Shown: positions 1 to 7,329, counted from the stretch's first letter. The stretch is DNA of 64,000 nt from an uncultured Nitratireductor sp. (GCF_913053745.1 NZ_CAJXGF010000003.1:1-64000), one strand, 5' to 3'. The notes: generated by a model from the letters alone, not told the origin. Numbers and translations are program-made.

Positions 1-579
1 GTGGCCGGCGCAGCCGTGCAATGGCTGCGCGATGGGTTGAAGGTGATCGGCAAGGCTGCCGATTCCGGCGCTCTGGCCGCCAAGGCCGATCCGATGCAGC
101 ATCTTTATCTCGTTCCTGCCTTTGTCGGGCTCGGTGCGCCTTATTGGGATGCGGAAGCACGTGGAGCGATCTACGGTTTGACGCGCAATTCGGGCCCGGC
201 GGAGTTTGCTCGGGCCACGCTCGAATCGGTCGCATACCAGACGCGCGATCTTCTCGACGCGATGCGCAAGGACTGGAAAGACGGCGCGAATGACACGGTG
301 TTGCGCGTCGATGGGGGGATGGTCGCAAGCGATTGGATGCTCCAATGCATTGCCGACATGCTCGACGCCCCTGTGGATCGGCCCACTCAATTGGAAACCA
401 CCGCGCTGGGTGCGGCTTGGCTCGCAGGTTCGCGGGCGGGTGTTTGGCCCGACGCCGAGGCGTTTTCCGATGCCTGGAAGCTCGACCGGCAGTTCCGGCC
501 GAAAATGGCGGAGGTCGAGCGCGCGCAGAAGCTGAAAGGCTGGCGCGACGCGGTACGCCGTACGCTCAGCGCCACCTGA
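1..579 (+). CDS. glpK: Glycerol kinase, C-terminal part (truncated by window start)
   Basis: ORF open at window start; FGGY kinase C-terminal sequence '[55 protein letters not shown]'. Confidence 0.9.
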   Translation: MAGAAVQWLRDGLKVIGKAADSGALAAKADPMQHLYLVPAFVGLGAPYWDAEARGAIYGLTRNSGPAEFARATLESVAYQTRDLLDAMRKDWKDGANDTVLRVDGGMVASDWMLQCIADMLDAPVDRPTQLETTALGAAWLAGSRAGVWPDAEAFSDAWKLDRQFRPKMAEVERAQKLKGWRDAVRRTLSAT

Positions 580-707
580 AGCTCTGCAGATACGGCATAT
601 GAGGGGCGCGAAAAAAGTCGGGAGAAAGACGCTTTTTTCCAGTTGACCGAGGATAAGCGCCTCTCTATGTTCCGCCGCAATTTCCCGGGTTCGCCAGAGC
701 CTGATGG

Positions 708-783
708 GAGCGCGTAGCTCAGTTGGTAGAGCAACTGACTTTTAATCAGTAGGTCCAGGGTTCGAGCCCCTGCGCGCTCACCA
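708..783 (+). tRNA. tRNA-Lys (anticodon TTT), CCA encoded
   Basis: Acceptor stem GAGCGCG (708-714) pairs with CGCGCTC (773-779); D-loop AGCTCAGTTGGTAGAGC; anticodon loop CTTTTAA; T-loop GGTTCGAGCCC; terminal ACCA. Confidence 0.97.
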
Positions 784-785
784 CC
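737..785 (+). repeat. attL core (49-bp direct repeat)
   Basis: GACTTTTAATCAGTAGGTCCAGGGTTCGAGCCCCTGCGCGCTCACCACC, identical to 39203-39251. Confidence 0.95.
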
Positions 786-841
786 AAAACCACAATAAAT
801 TCAATAATTTACAGCAAATCGAAACCGGAACAAACGGGGTT

Positions 842-887
842 CGTGCGGATAATTTGCGGAACCGTGCGGAAAAGAATTATCCGCACG
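842..887. repeat. 13-bp inverted repeat CGTGCGGATAATT...AATTATCCGCACG near attL
   Basis: Arms 842-854 and 875-887 are perfect complements; the 20-nt spacer carries TTTGCGGAA and CGTGCGGAAAA. Confidence 0.7.
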
Positions 888-1125
888 GCGATTCTGCGCC
901 CACGTGCTTTGCGCCTGTCAGGCTACGCCGGGCGGCTTCGGCACGGGCGACATCGCGGCCGGCGGCCGAAATCGCGTCCGACATCAGGTGAAGCAATGAG
1001 ACGGTGCAGGCGCGCATGTTTGCCAGTTCCTCGTCGTCTGCATGCTCGCCCACAAAAAGCATGGCTGTAACGAGCCCCTCCAAGTCTGTAAGGCGCTGTT
1101 CCACAAGTTGTAAATCTTCGTGCAT
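877..1125 (-). CDS. Hypothetical small protein (82 aa), prophage
   Basis: Plausible composition 'MHEDLQLVEQRLTDLEGLVTAMLFVGEHADDEELANMRACTVSLLHLMSDAI'. Confidence 0.5.
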   Translation of the reverse strand: MHEDLQLVEQRLTDLEGLVTAMLFVGEHADDEELANMRACTVSLLHLMSDAISAAGRDVARAEAARRSLTGAKHVGAESPCG

Positions 1126-1351
1126 GTATAAGCCCTCCCTAGGATGGTAAAACCCTCTCCCGATGAGCGCTGGTTGGTCAACAATGTTTCAACGGCATTG
1201 CGAATGTGAACGCTGGCCTTTGTGAAACCCATGGAAACAAGGCCAGATGCATATCTGATCTTTGAATATGTATGTTAGCCGCCGCCGCTTTCTTCGCTCG
1301 ACAGATAGTCACGGCGTTCACTAGTCTCCCTCACACCTGCTGGAGGGAATC

Positions 1352-1585
1352 ATGGGGCAGATTGTCGGGCTTTTGATCTTCTGGGCCGCCGGAACCGCGG
1401 CCGTCTATTTCTGGCTACGCGACCCGGAGAGGACAGTGGGCCAGAACATTCGCGAATACGGGCTGACGTTGCCCGGTATGGGGATTCTGGCCGGAGCGAT
1501 CCTGTTCGCTCTGGCCAGTTTTACGACGGGCCCAGATCGGGACACCTATCTCGAAGAAGACTATTTTTCGCGGCGGGGCCGCTAG
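1352..1585 (+). CDS. Small membrane protein (77 aa)
   Basis: ATG preceded by GGAGGGAATC; two hydrophobic segments. Confidence 0.55.
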   Translation: MGQIVGLLIFWAAGTAAVYFWLRDPERTVGQNIREYGLTLPGMGILAGAILFALASFTTGPDRDTYLEEDYFSRRGR

Positions 1586-1587
1586 GG

Positions 1588-2916
1588 CTATAATCCGATC
1601 TCCGTTTCGCCGCCGCCGTCATACCATTCCACCATCTTGCGCATGGCACTGTCGGCCATCTCCGGATGGCGGGCAAGATAGTGCTTGAGGATCCGCGTCG
1701 CGCTTTCCAGCGTGTGGCCGGTGACGGCGCAGATCTCCGGGATCGTCGCGCCGGCAAGCGCCATCCAGGTGACGGCCGTGTCGCGCAGGTCCAGATCCCA
1801 GAAATCCGCCAGGGACGGGCAGGGCTCGACGATCTGCCTTCCGGTCTCATCGCGCACGCCGGCAACCGCCTGCTCGCGCAGATCCGCGAACAGGTGCGTG
1901 TAGTGGTATTTCTTGATCGGCACCCAGCGGCGTTCGTCGAGAATGACATGGGAGAAGGTGAGCTCTGCGCGGGCGCGCTCCTCGTCGCTTCTTGCGGCCA
2001 GCAGGGCCTGCGCACGGGCAGCCTTGCGGCGCGCTTCCGCGAGCGTCATGCGCTTTTCCAACTCGCGTACCTGGTGGATGGCGACAACCGCGCCCGTCTT
2101 CGCCTGGCGAAACACACGGCGGTTGTTGAGCAGCCCCTTGTCGATCAGGGCGCGGCGGTCTGCCTGGCGCTGGCCGGTCCACACGGCGAGGATAACCATG
2201 TCGCCGAGCTCGGGCCGGCCGATCGCGTCGGCCGTTGCCACAAGGGCGTCGATTTCCCGGCGCGTGGCGAAGCGCACACGCGGGGCCGGAACCTCCATCT
2301 TGATCTTGAGCGCCGGGTTGACCGGCATGCGGACCTTGCCGCGCAGCATCGCCCAGGAGATGGCCGAGGAGAGAACCCGCACAACGCCGTTTGCCGTGGC
2401 CAGGCCGCGCGCTTCCCATATCTCCTCGAACATGGAGCGGATGGTGGGCTGCTCGAGCGCGGCAACGGGCGCATTCCAGACAAGCTGGTGATCGCTCTCG
2501 ATCACGTTCAGTTTCTGGCGATAGTCGCGCCTCGTGTTCGGGCTGTAGCCGATCGGTGGATCGTTGACGAATTTCGGCGAGCGCTGCCAGTCGTCGAACA
2601 GCCTGGCGACGGTGTAGAAGCGCGTGCCGCCCTTTTTCGGGGGGCGGCCCTTCGGGCGCTTCTGTTCGCCCTTCTGCGCTTCTGCCTGACGTTGGCGGAA
2701 GGCGGCCGACCAGTCGACGGCCTCGCCCCTTGTGAACCATGCGCCCTCGTTCCTGTCGCCGGGCTGCAGATCATCCGGGCGCCAGCCGGCCGGCGCGGGA
2801 TCCGGCCAGCGCAGATCCGTTCCCTTCAATCCCTTTTCGCGGAGATCCTGGGCGGGCTGGAAGCGCGGCCGGCCGTCTCGCCAGGCCACATGCGGATGCG
2901 GTGATTTTTTGGGCAT
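1588..2916 (-). CDS. int: Tyrosine-type site-specific integrase
   Basis: 442 aa; SAM-like N-terminal domain 'SPNTRRDYRQKLNVIE', catalytic region 'LAVWTGQRQADRRAL', C-terminal 'AVTGHTLESATRILKHYLARHP'; adjacent to attL in a tRNA. Confidence 0.9.
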   Translation of the reverse strand: MPKKSPHPHVAWRDGRPRFQPAQDLREKGLKGTDLRWPDPAPAGWRPDDLQPGDRNEGAWFTRGEAVDWSAAFRQRQAEAQKGEQKRPKGRPPKKGGTRFYTVARLFDDWQRSPKFVNDPPIGYSPNTRRDYRQKLNVIESDHQLVWNAPVAALEQPTIRSMFEEIWEARGLATANGVVRVLSSAISWAMLRGKVRMPVNPALKIKMEVPAPRVRFATRREIDALVATADAIGRPELGDMVILAVWTGQRQADRRALIDKGLLNNRRVFRQAKTGAVVAIHQVRELEKRMTLAEARRKAARAQALLAARSDEERARAELTFSHVILDERRWVPIKKYHYTHLFADLREQAVAGVRDETGRQIVEPCPSLADFWDLDLRDTAVTWMALAGATIPEICAVTGHTLESATRILKHYLARHPEMADSAMRKMVEWYDGGGETEIGL

Positions 2917-3129
2917 CGGTTCGGCTCCTTCGATGCAATGCGCCGACGATGAATCGCCGGCAGATGAAAGTCAAAGGCCGGGCGGCAGGCTGAACGGTGC
3001 CGCCCGGCCATAGCGCGCCTTGAGGGGAGGGTGGTGTGGGCGGCGCGCTATTCGAAATCCGGAAGGGCCGGGCGGTCAGGGGGCGTGACCGCCCGGCAAA
3101 GGCGCACGGTGTTTGGGCGGACCGTGCGC

Positions 3130-3381
3130 CTATAGGAAAATGCGGATCCCCGCATAGCCGAGCCAGCCCGCGGCTAGGGCGATCATGAAGCCGATGCCGA
3201 ACAGGAAGCCGCACTCGATCAGGTGGGTGTGACGCCGCTGGAAGGTGTATTCCGCAGGCGGCATGTTGGCGCAGGATGAACACAGATCCGCCTCGACCCA
3301 TGAGCAAGGGCCATGGTCCGGGCAATAACAGGCGTAGTCGTCGGAGCATCCGCAGATGCGGCATTGGCGTTCATTCCACAT
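3130..3381 (-). CDS. Cys-rich zinc-motif protein with C-terminal transmembrane helix
   Basis: MWNERQCRICGCSDDYACYCPDHGPCSWVEADLCSSCA... then hydrophobic 'ECGFLFGIGFMIALAAGWLGYAGI'; internal start chosen because it overlaps the upstream stop (ATG/TGA coupling). Confidence 0.65.
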   Translation of the reverse strand: MWNERQCRICGCSDDYACYCPDHGPCSWVEADLCSSCANMPPAEYTFQRRHTHLIECGFLFGIGFMIALAAGWLGYAGIRIFL

Positions 3382-3508
3382 CGAACGGCCCTCGCGGTTT
3401 GGGGAAACGGCGCGCCTGGAAGCGATCGAGGATGAGCACGCCGCAGCCGAGCAGGAAGGCCGCAGCCGCGCCCAGGGCGAGCATGGGGAGGAAATCAAGC
3501 CAGGGCAT
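3371..3508 (-). CDS. Small membrane protein (45 aa)
   Basis: Manually read: MPWLDFLPMLALGAAAAFLLGCGVLILDRFQARRFPKPRGPFDVE*; overlaps both neighbours. Confidence 0.45.
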   Translation of the reverse strand: MPWLDFLPMLALGAAAAFLLGCGVLILDRFQARRFPKPRGPFDVE

Positions 3509-3819
3509 TATTCGCCTCCCTTGCTGGGGAAGGCGGCGAGGAGGGCGGCGCGGATAGGCTTGTCACTAAACGCACCGCGGTAATGCACCTCGTTCCAATA
3601 AGCGGCCTTAGCCCGCTCCACCGCCTCGTCGGTGAGGGCGGGGACGATGGCGGCTGCGCGGAGATCACTCATAGCAATCGATTGAAGGCTCTTGCCGGAA
3701 CACCAGCCAATCATGCGTTTTCCATCCCGCACGATAACGACGGAGTGGCCGCCCATCTCTCTCACTAGGAATTTCATCAACCGCTTGTCGGCTCCCTCTC
3801 CATTCACGACTTCGGTCAT
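3508..3819 (-). CDS. Hypothetical protein (prophage lysogeny operon)
   Basis: Internal start MTEVVNGEGADKRLMKFLVREMGGHSVVIVRDGKRMIGWCSG; start/stop overlap with 3816..4097. Confidence 0.55.
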   Translation of the reverse strand: MTEVVNGEGADKRLMKFLVREMGGHSVVIVRDGKRMIGWCSGKSLQSIAMSDLRAAAIVPALTDEAVERAKAAYWNEVHYRGAFSDKPIRAALLAAFPSKGGE

Positions 3820-4097
3820 GACGCGAACTCCTTCTCTTTGAATTGCCATTGCGCTGGCAGGGCGTAGCGGTGCACGCCGATGAGCTCGAGGACGCCTTCC
3901 GCTTCCAGCTTGCGGACATAGGTTGCGGACAATGAGCCGCCGCCCGGTCCCTGGCCGCGATCGATGAAATAACGGTCCAGCCTTGGCGGTCGCACGATGC
4001 TTGCACCTTCGCGAAGGGCAGCCAGCACCGTGGGCCACTCGGCAAAGTCGCGCCGGCGATTGATGCTGGCGGTGTTCTCTCCGGTTTCCGGCTTCAT
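3816..4097 (-). CDS. Hypothetical protein, possible winged-HTH fold
   Basis: 93 aa 'SATYVRKLEAEGVLELIGVHRYALP'; overlaps neighbours by 4 nt. Confidence 0.55.
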   Translation of the reverse strand: MKPETGENTASINRRRDFAEWPTVLAALREGASIVRPPRLDRYFIDRGQGPGGGSLSATYVRKLEAEGVLELIGVHRYALPAQWQFKEKEFAS

Positions 4098-4381
4098 GCC
4101 CGCCCCCTGCTTTCTGCAATGTCGAGCAGGTTCCGGCCTTCCTGGGTGATTACCAGGCGCGGCCGGCCGCGATAGTTGGCGCGCATGACCAGGCGCTTGA
4201 AGCCCAGATAGCTGGCGGTGGGCAGGGTGACCTTGGGCGAGCCCGCGCCGCGCCAGCCACCCTTGACACGGGTGAGCTTGAAATCGCGTACGGTGGCGAG
4301 CGCCTTGCGCTGACCGGGTGTCAGATCATCCGGCCGCACCATGGCGCGGGCCGGCCTGTCATTGTCGAGAGACATCATCAT
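4094..4381 (-). CDS. Hypothetical protein
   Basis: Internal start MMMSLDNDRPARAMVRPDDLTPGQRKALATVRDFKLTRVKGGW; 4-nt overlaps on both sides. Confidence 0.5.
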   Translation of the reverse strand: MMMSLDNDRPARAMVRPDDLTPGQRKALATVRDFKLTRVKGGWRGAGSPKVTLPTASYLGFKRLVMRANYRGRPRLVITQEGRNLLDIAESRGRA

Positions 4382-4662
4382 GCCGAGCCTCCATAGCGGC
4401 CGGCCAGGGCTTCCTTGTAGGACGCCATGGGATCGCGTGCCGGCGCGTTGTCGTTTGCCGTTGCGGCTTCCTCGGCCAGCAGGCCGCCCGACCGGAGCCA
4501 GGCGCGCACGGCATCGCGCGGCCAGGTCCAGCCGGTGGGATGCTTGCGGGGGAAACCATGCTCGTTGTGAAGCTGCAGCCACTTGCGCCGCAGCCATGTG
4601 GGCGTGCGGCCGATCGCGGCGGCGACCTCTTCAATGCTTGCGCTTTCGCTCGATAAAGACAT
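4378..4662 (-). CDS. HTH (MerR/excisionase-like) DNA-binding protein, first gene of the integrase operon
   Basis: 'SIEEVAAAIGRTPTWLRRKWLQLHNEHGFPRKHPTGWTWPRDAVRAWL'; first ORF downstream of the operator-containing promoter. Confidence 0.6.
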   Translation of the reverse strand: MSLSSESASIEEVAAAIGRTPTWLRRKWLQLHNEHGFPRKHPTGWTWPRDAVRAWLRSGGLLAEEAATANDNAPARDPMASYKEALAGRYGGSA

Positions 4663-4691
4663 GCCGAACCTCCTGTGCTCGATTCGGATCA

Positions 4692-4719
4692 AGAATATGC
4701 AAAACTGCATATTCGTCAA
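4692..4719 (-). promoter_or_regulatory. Predicted promoter of the int/xis operon with operator in the -35/-10 spacer
   Basis: Minus strand TTGACG (4714-4719), 16-nt spacer, TATTCT (4692-4697); the 22-bp palindrome GAATATGCAAAACTGCATATTC (4693-4714) overlaps it. Confidence 0.7.
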
Positions 4720-4796
4720 TATCAATGTGCAGGTTGTAGGCGATAGTGCTTATTATGTTGTCGCAGGGTGCGCAGGTGTTTTTGCATAATCGGCAG

Positions 4797-4821
4797 AAAT
4801 GCAGCGGCAAATGTCAATTGC
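4797..4821 (+). repeat. 25-bp repeat unit 1
   Basis: AAATGCAGCGGCAAATGTCAATTGC. Confidence 0.8.
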
Positions 4822-4832
4822 TATGTCGGGTA

Positions 4833-4857
4833 AAATGCAGCGTCAAAAGTCAATTGC
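4833..4857 (+). repeat. 25-bp repeat unit 2
   Basis: AAATGCAGCGTCAAAAGTCAATTGC; starts exactly 36 bp after unit 1. Confidence 0.8.
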
Positions 4858-4868
4858 CGCCCCCTTGG

Positions 4869-4893
4869 AAATGCGGCGGCAAATGTAAAATGC
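4869..4893 (+). repeat. 25-bp repeat unit 3
   Basis: AAATGCGGCGGCAAATGTAAAATGC; starts exactly 36 bp after unit 2. Confidence 0.8.
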
Positions 4894-4920
4894 CGCGTCA
4901 GGAAAATGACGCGGCATTTT
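4887..4920. terminator. Bidirectional intrinsic terminator-like hairpin
   Basis: 14-bp perfect inverted repeat AAAATGCCGCGTCA-GGAAAA-TGACGCGGCATTTT. Confidence 0.7.
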
Positions 4921-4952
4921 GACAAGAGAGACGCTATCGCCATCCGCCCCGA

Positions 4953-4977
4953 AAATGCGGCGGCATTTGTAAAGTGC
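4953..4977 (+). repeat. 25-bp repeat unit 4
   Basis: AAATGCGGCGGCATTTGTAAAGTGC; abuts the repressor stop codon. Confidence 0.75.
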
Positions 4978-5591
4978 TAGTGGGTGGCTCTGAACAGCCC
5001 GCTTTCGACCCCGACGATCGTCACGCGTTCGTCGTCCACCAGCTCCGGCCTTTGCGGCCCCATCTTGGCGCTATGTGCGACAATGAACGGCGGCTCGTAG
5101 CGGCGAATGACAGTTTGCGTGGATCCCGTCGCCAGGTCGGTAACCTGTGCACAGACAATATCGGAGGCTTTCGGCCGCCTGTTCTGGTCGATCAGGAGAA
5201 CGTCGCCCGGCAGATACCCCAGCATATCGAGGGCGCGGCTTTTGATTAGCCATGGCTCGACGCCGTTGCGGTCATCGATGGCGAGTTTCACCGCGTCTGT
5301 AACCCAGCCGGGATAGTCTAGTTGCTCCTCGACGCTGAAAGGCACCATATCCGGCGCGCCAAAACCGCCAACGGCACGTTGGCCCGGCATGGTTGGAAAG
5401 GGAACGCCGGAAAACGCGGATATTGCATCCAATGTGCGCTTCGAGATGCCAAGTTTGCCCGAGCGGTCATATATGTAACGTGTGACCGTGGAGGGGGCGA
5501 GCTCGGAGCTCTTTGCGAGTTCTGACAGGGACAGGTTCAGATGCTGTGCGACAGCCTGAATCCACGCCTTTGTATCTTTTTGCTGCGACAT
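4977..5591 (-). CDS. CI-like phage repressor (XRE HTH + LexA/S24-like C-terminal domain)
   Basis: 'LSLSELAKSSELAPSTVTRYIYDRS' HTH, C-terminal 'GYLPGDVLLIDQNRRPKASDIVCAQV'; divergent from a Cro-like gene. Confidence 0.85.
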   Translation of the reverse strand: MSQQKDTKAWIQAVAQHLNLSLSELAKSSELAPSTVTRYIYDRSGKLGISKRTLDAISAFSGVPFPTMPGQRAVGGFGAPDMVPFSVEEQLDYPGWVTDAVKLAIDDRNGVEPWLIKSRALDMLGYLPGDVLLIDQNRRPKASDIVCAQVTDLATGSTQTVIRRYEPPFIVAHSAKMGPQRPELVDDERVTIVGVESGLFRATH

Positions 5592-5648
5592 AGGTCGCAA
5601 CGTATTGTGTGGAACTGCTAACACCTGCACACGAACGCACCTTGCAAT

Positions 5649-5666
5649 ATATGCAAAACTGCATAT
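5649..5666. promoter_or_regulatory. Operator palindrome ATATGCA-AAAC-TGCATAT between the divergent repressor and cro-like genes
   Basis: 18-bp sequence identical to 4695-4712 upstream of the int operon. Confidence 0.8.
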
Positions 5667-5702
5667 CAGATTGCTTATCGCAATAGCAAGTGATTCGCGC
5701 AG

Positions 5703-5897
5703 ATGGATTTCAGCACCATAGATCAAGATCGCATCGCGGCCGGCATCACGCAAAAGGCATTGTGTGCCCGTGCCGATGTGCATCCCACAACCTACAGCCG
5801 CGCCAAAAAAGGCGCTGTCGGTGGGCAGGTGCGGACGCTGCAAAAACTTGCCACCGCCCTCGATGCCCTGATCCATGAGAAGGAGCGGGCGGCATGA
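5703..5897 (+). CDS. Cro-like XRE-family HTH protein
   Basis: 'DQDRIAAGITQKALCARADVHPTTYSRAKKGAVGGQVRTLQKLATAL'; first rightward early gene. Confidence 0.75.
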   Translation: MDFSTIDQDRIAAGITQKALCARADVHPTTYSRAKKGAVGGQVRTLQKLATALDALIHEKERAA

Positions 5898-6094
5898 TCC
5901 TTCCGGTGCTCCTGATAAACGTCTTCGGCATCTATGCCGTGTCCGCCGTTGCGCTGGCTTCGCTCAAACGCGGCCGGCAGATGCGGCAGGCCGGACTTTC
6001 CAGCGCCGCGGCGCGGTATTTTTGCGAAAGCATTCTGCTTTGCGCCATGGCGGTGACCTGGTGCGCGGCCTGCATTCTGGCGGTGTTGCCATGA
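5894..6094 (+). CDS. Small membrane protein
   Basis: 66 aa with two hydrophobic segments; 4-nt overlap with preceding gene. Confidence 0.55.
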   Translation: MILPVLLINVFGIYAVSAVALASLKRGRQMRQAGLSSAAARYFCESILLCAMAVTWCAACILAVLP

Positions 6095-6348
6095 TCGCCA
6101 TCGCCGACGATCTGAGACCGGAGTTTGCCGACATGGCGGCGCTTGCAGCCTCGATGGTGGAAGCGTTGCGGCATGAAATGCACAGTCAGGGCTGGCGCGG
6201 TGCGGAGATTTCCGACGCGGACTATGACGACAGCCGGAAGGTTCCGTCACTCCTGATCATCATCAGGCCCGGCAAGGACGAGCTCACCGTTGAGCGTGTG
6301 AGCGCCTTTGTGAAGGAAAAGCGGGCGCAGGCGAGGGATGCGGCATGA
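6091..6348 (+). CDS. Hypothetical protein
   Basis: MIAIADDLRPEFADMAALAASMVEALRHEMHSQGWRGAEISDADYDDS; overlap-coupled. Confidence 0.55.
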   Translation: MIAIADDLRPEFADMAALAASMVEALRHEMHSQGWRGAEISDADYDDSRKVPSLLIIIRPGKDELTVERVSAFVKEKRAQARDAA

Positions 6349-6899
6349 AGGACGATCAGGCCACTGCCGCCCGTCTGGAAATCCGCGCGATCGAGAGACG
6401 GCGCAAAGATCTGAACCTGACCAAAGACCATATGGACCGTGCCGCAAACCTGACGCGCGGCCACTATCACCGGCTTGTTTCCGGTGTTTGCACACCACGC
6501 CCCAGCACGCTGGCGCGCCTGAAAGCCGCCACCTTGAACGCCGGCAAGCGGCGAACGGCCGCCCATAACGACGATGAAGGGCTTTCGATCTCCTATCAGC
6601 TGGCTATCGCCCTGGTGGCGAATGCCCTGGGGCGTGATGCGGCGTCGATCCATGGTCAGGATCCATCACGCCGCGCGACGCACAACCCGGAATGGATGGC
6701 GGCGGCCGAGGTGCGGCGCATCGCGCTCTACCTGCTCAACGCCGCTGCCGGCTGGAACCAGGCGAAAGCGGCGGAGGCCGCCGGCGTAACGCGCCAGGCG
6801 GTCCACACGGCCTGCAAGGCGATCGAGGACCGGCGCAACGAACGCAGCTTCGACCGGCTGCTCGACGATCTCACCCGTTCGATCACAGGAGACTGGTAA
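6345..6899 (+). CDS. HTH protein with DnaA domain-IV-like C-terminus
   Basis: N-terminal XRE-like 'ARLEIRAIERRRKDLNLTKDHMDRAANLTRGHYHRLVSG'; C-terminal 'EVRRIALYLLNAAAGWNQAKAAEAAGVTRQAVHTACKAIEDRRNERSFDRLLDDLT' resembles Bac_DnaA_C. Confidence 0.65.
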   Translation: MKDDQATAARLEIRAIERRRKDLNLTKDHMDRAANLTRGHYHRLVSGVCTPRPSTLARLKAATLNAGKRRTAAHNDDEGLSISYQLAIALVANALGRDAASIHGQDPSRRATHNPEWMAAAEVRRIALYLLNAAAGWNQAKAAEAAGVTRQAVHTACKAIEDRRNERSFDRLLDDLTRSITGDW

Positions 6900-7093
6900 T
6901 GGAGAGCCCCAGAGCCACGGAAATTCTCAATCGCCAGCGCCAGCAGGAGGCCATTCGGCGCATCCGCAGCGCGGTGAGCCGCGCTTTTGCCGACGAACGC
7001 ACGCGCGATGCACGCTGGCGCAGCTGGTGGCGGCGCGACCTCTCGGAAGGCGTGAGCCAGATCGCGATGAACGCGGCGGGGAGGGTGGCATGA
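6899..7093 (+). CDS. Hypothetical small protein
   Basis: MESPRATEILNRQRQQEAIRRIRSAVSRAFADERTRDARWRSWWRRD; TAATG overlap. Confidence 0.5.
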   Translation: MESPRATEILNRQRQQEAIRRIRSAVSRAFADERTRDARWRSWWRRDLSEGVSQIAMNAAGRVA

Positions 7094-7329
7094 CGGAAAC
7101 GCCACCCACCATCAAGCCTCTGCCAGATGGCGACGAATATGTGCTTCAGCCAATCGATGAGCCACCGAGCGACCGGGAAAAGCTGTTATTGATGCAATTG
7201 GAAGAATTGCGCCGGAGCTACGAGATTTCGGCGCGATCGTTCCTCGACGAACTGGCGGCCATCAGAGCCTTGAAAGGCAAGCGTTTCGTGCTTGTTCCCC
7301 GTGCCAAGCCGGAGGGGGATGCGGCATGA
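7090..7329 (+). CDS. Hypothetical small protein
   Basis: MTETPPTIKPLPDGDEYVLQPIDEPPSDREKLLLMQLEELRRSYEISA; ATGA overlaps. Confidence 0.5.
   Translation: MTETPPTIKPLPDGDEYVLQPIDEPPSDREKLLLMQLEELRRSYEISARSFLDELAAIRALKGKRFVLVPRAKPEGDAA

Noticed and set aside
1666-2904. 412-aa plus-strand ORF antisense to integrase
   Set aside because: Mirror ORF typical of high-GC coding DNA; the opposite strand encodes a recognisable integrase.
4797-4977. CRISPR array
   Set aside because: Only four degenerate 25-bp repeats with 11-bp spacers plus one 59-bp gap, no cas genes; interpreted as binding sites or iterons instead.
5472-5591. Toxin-antitoxin or other regulator instead of CI at 4977..5591
   Set aside because: HTH plus S24-like C-terminus, the divergent cro-like gene and shared operators fit a phage repressor better.
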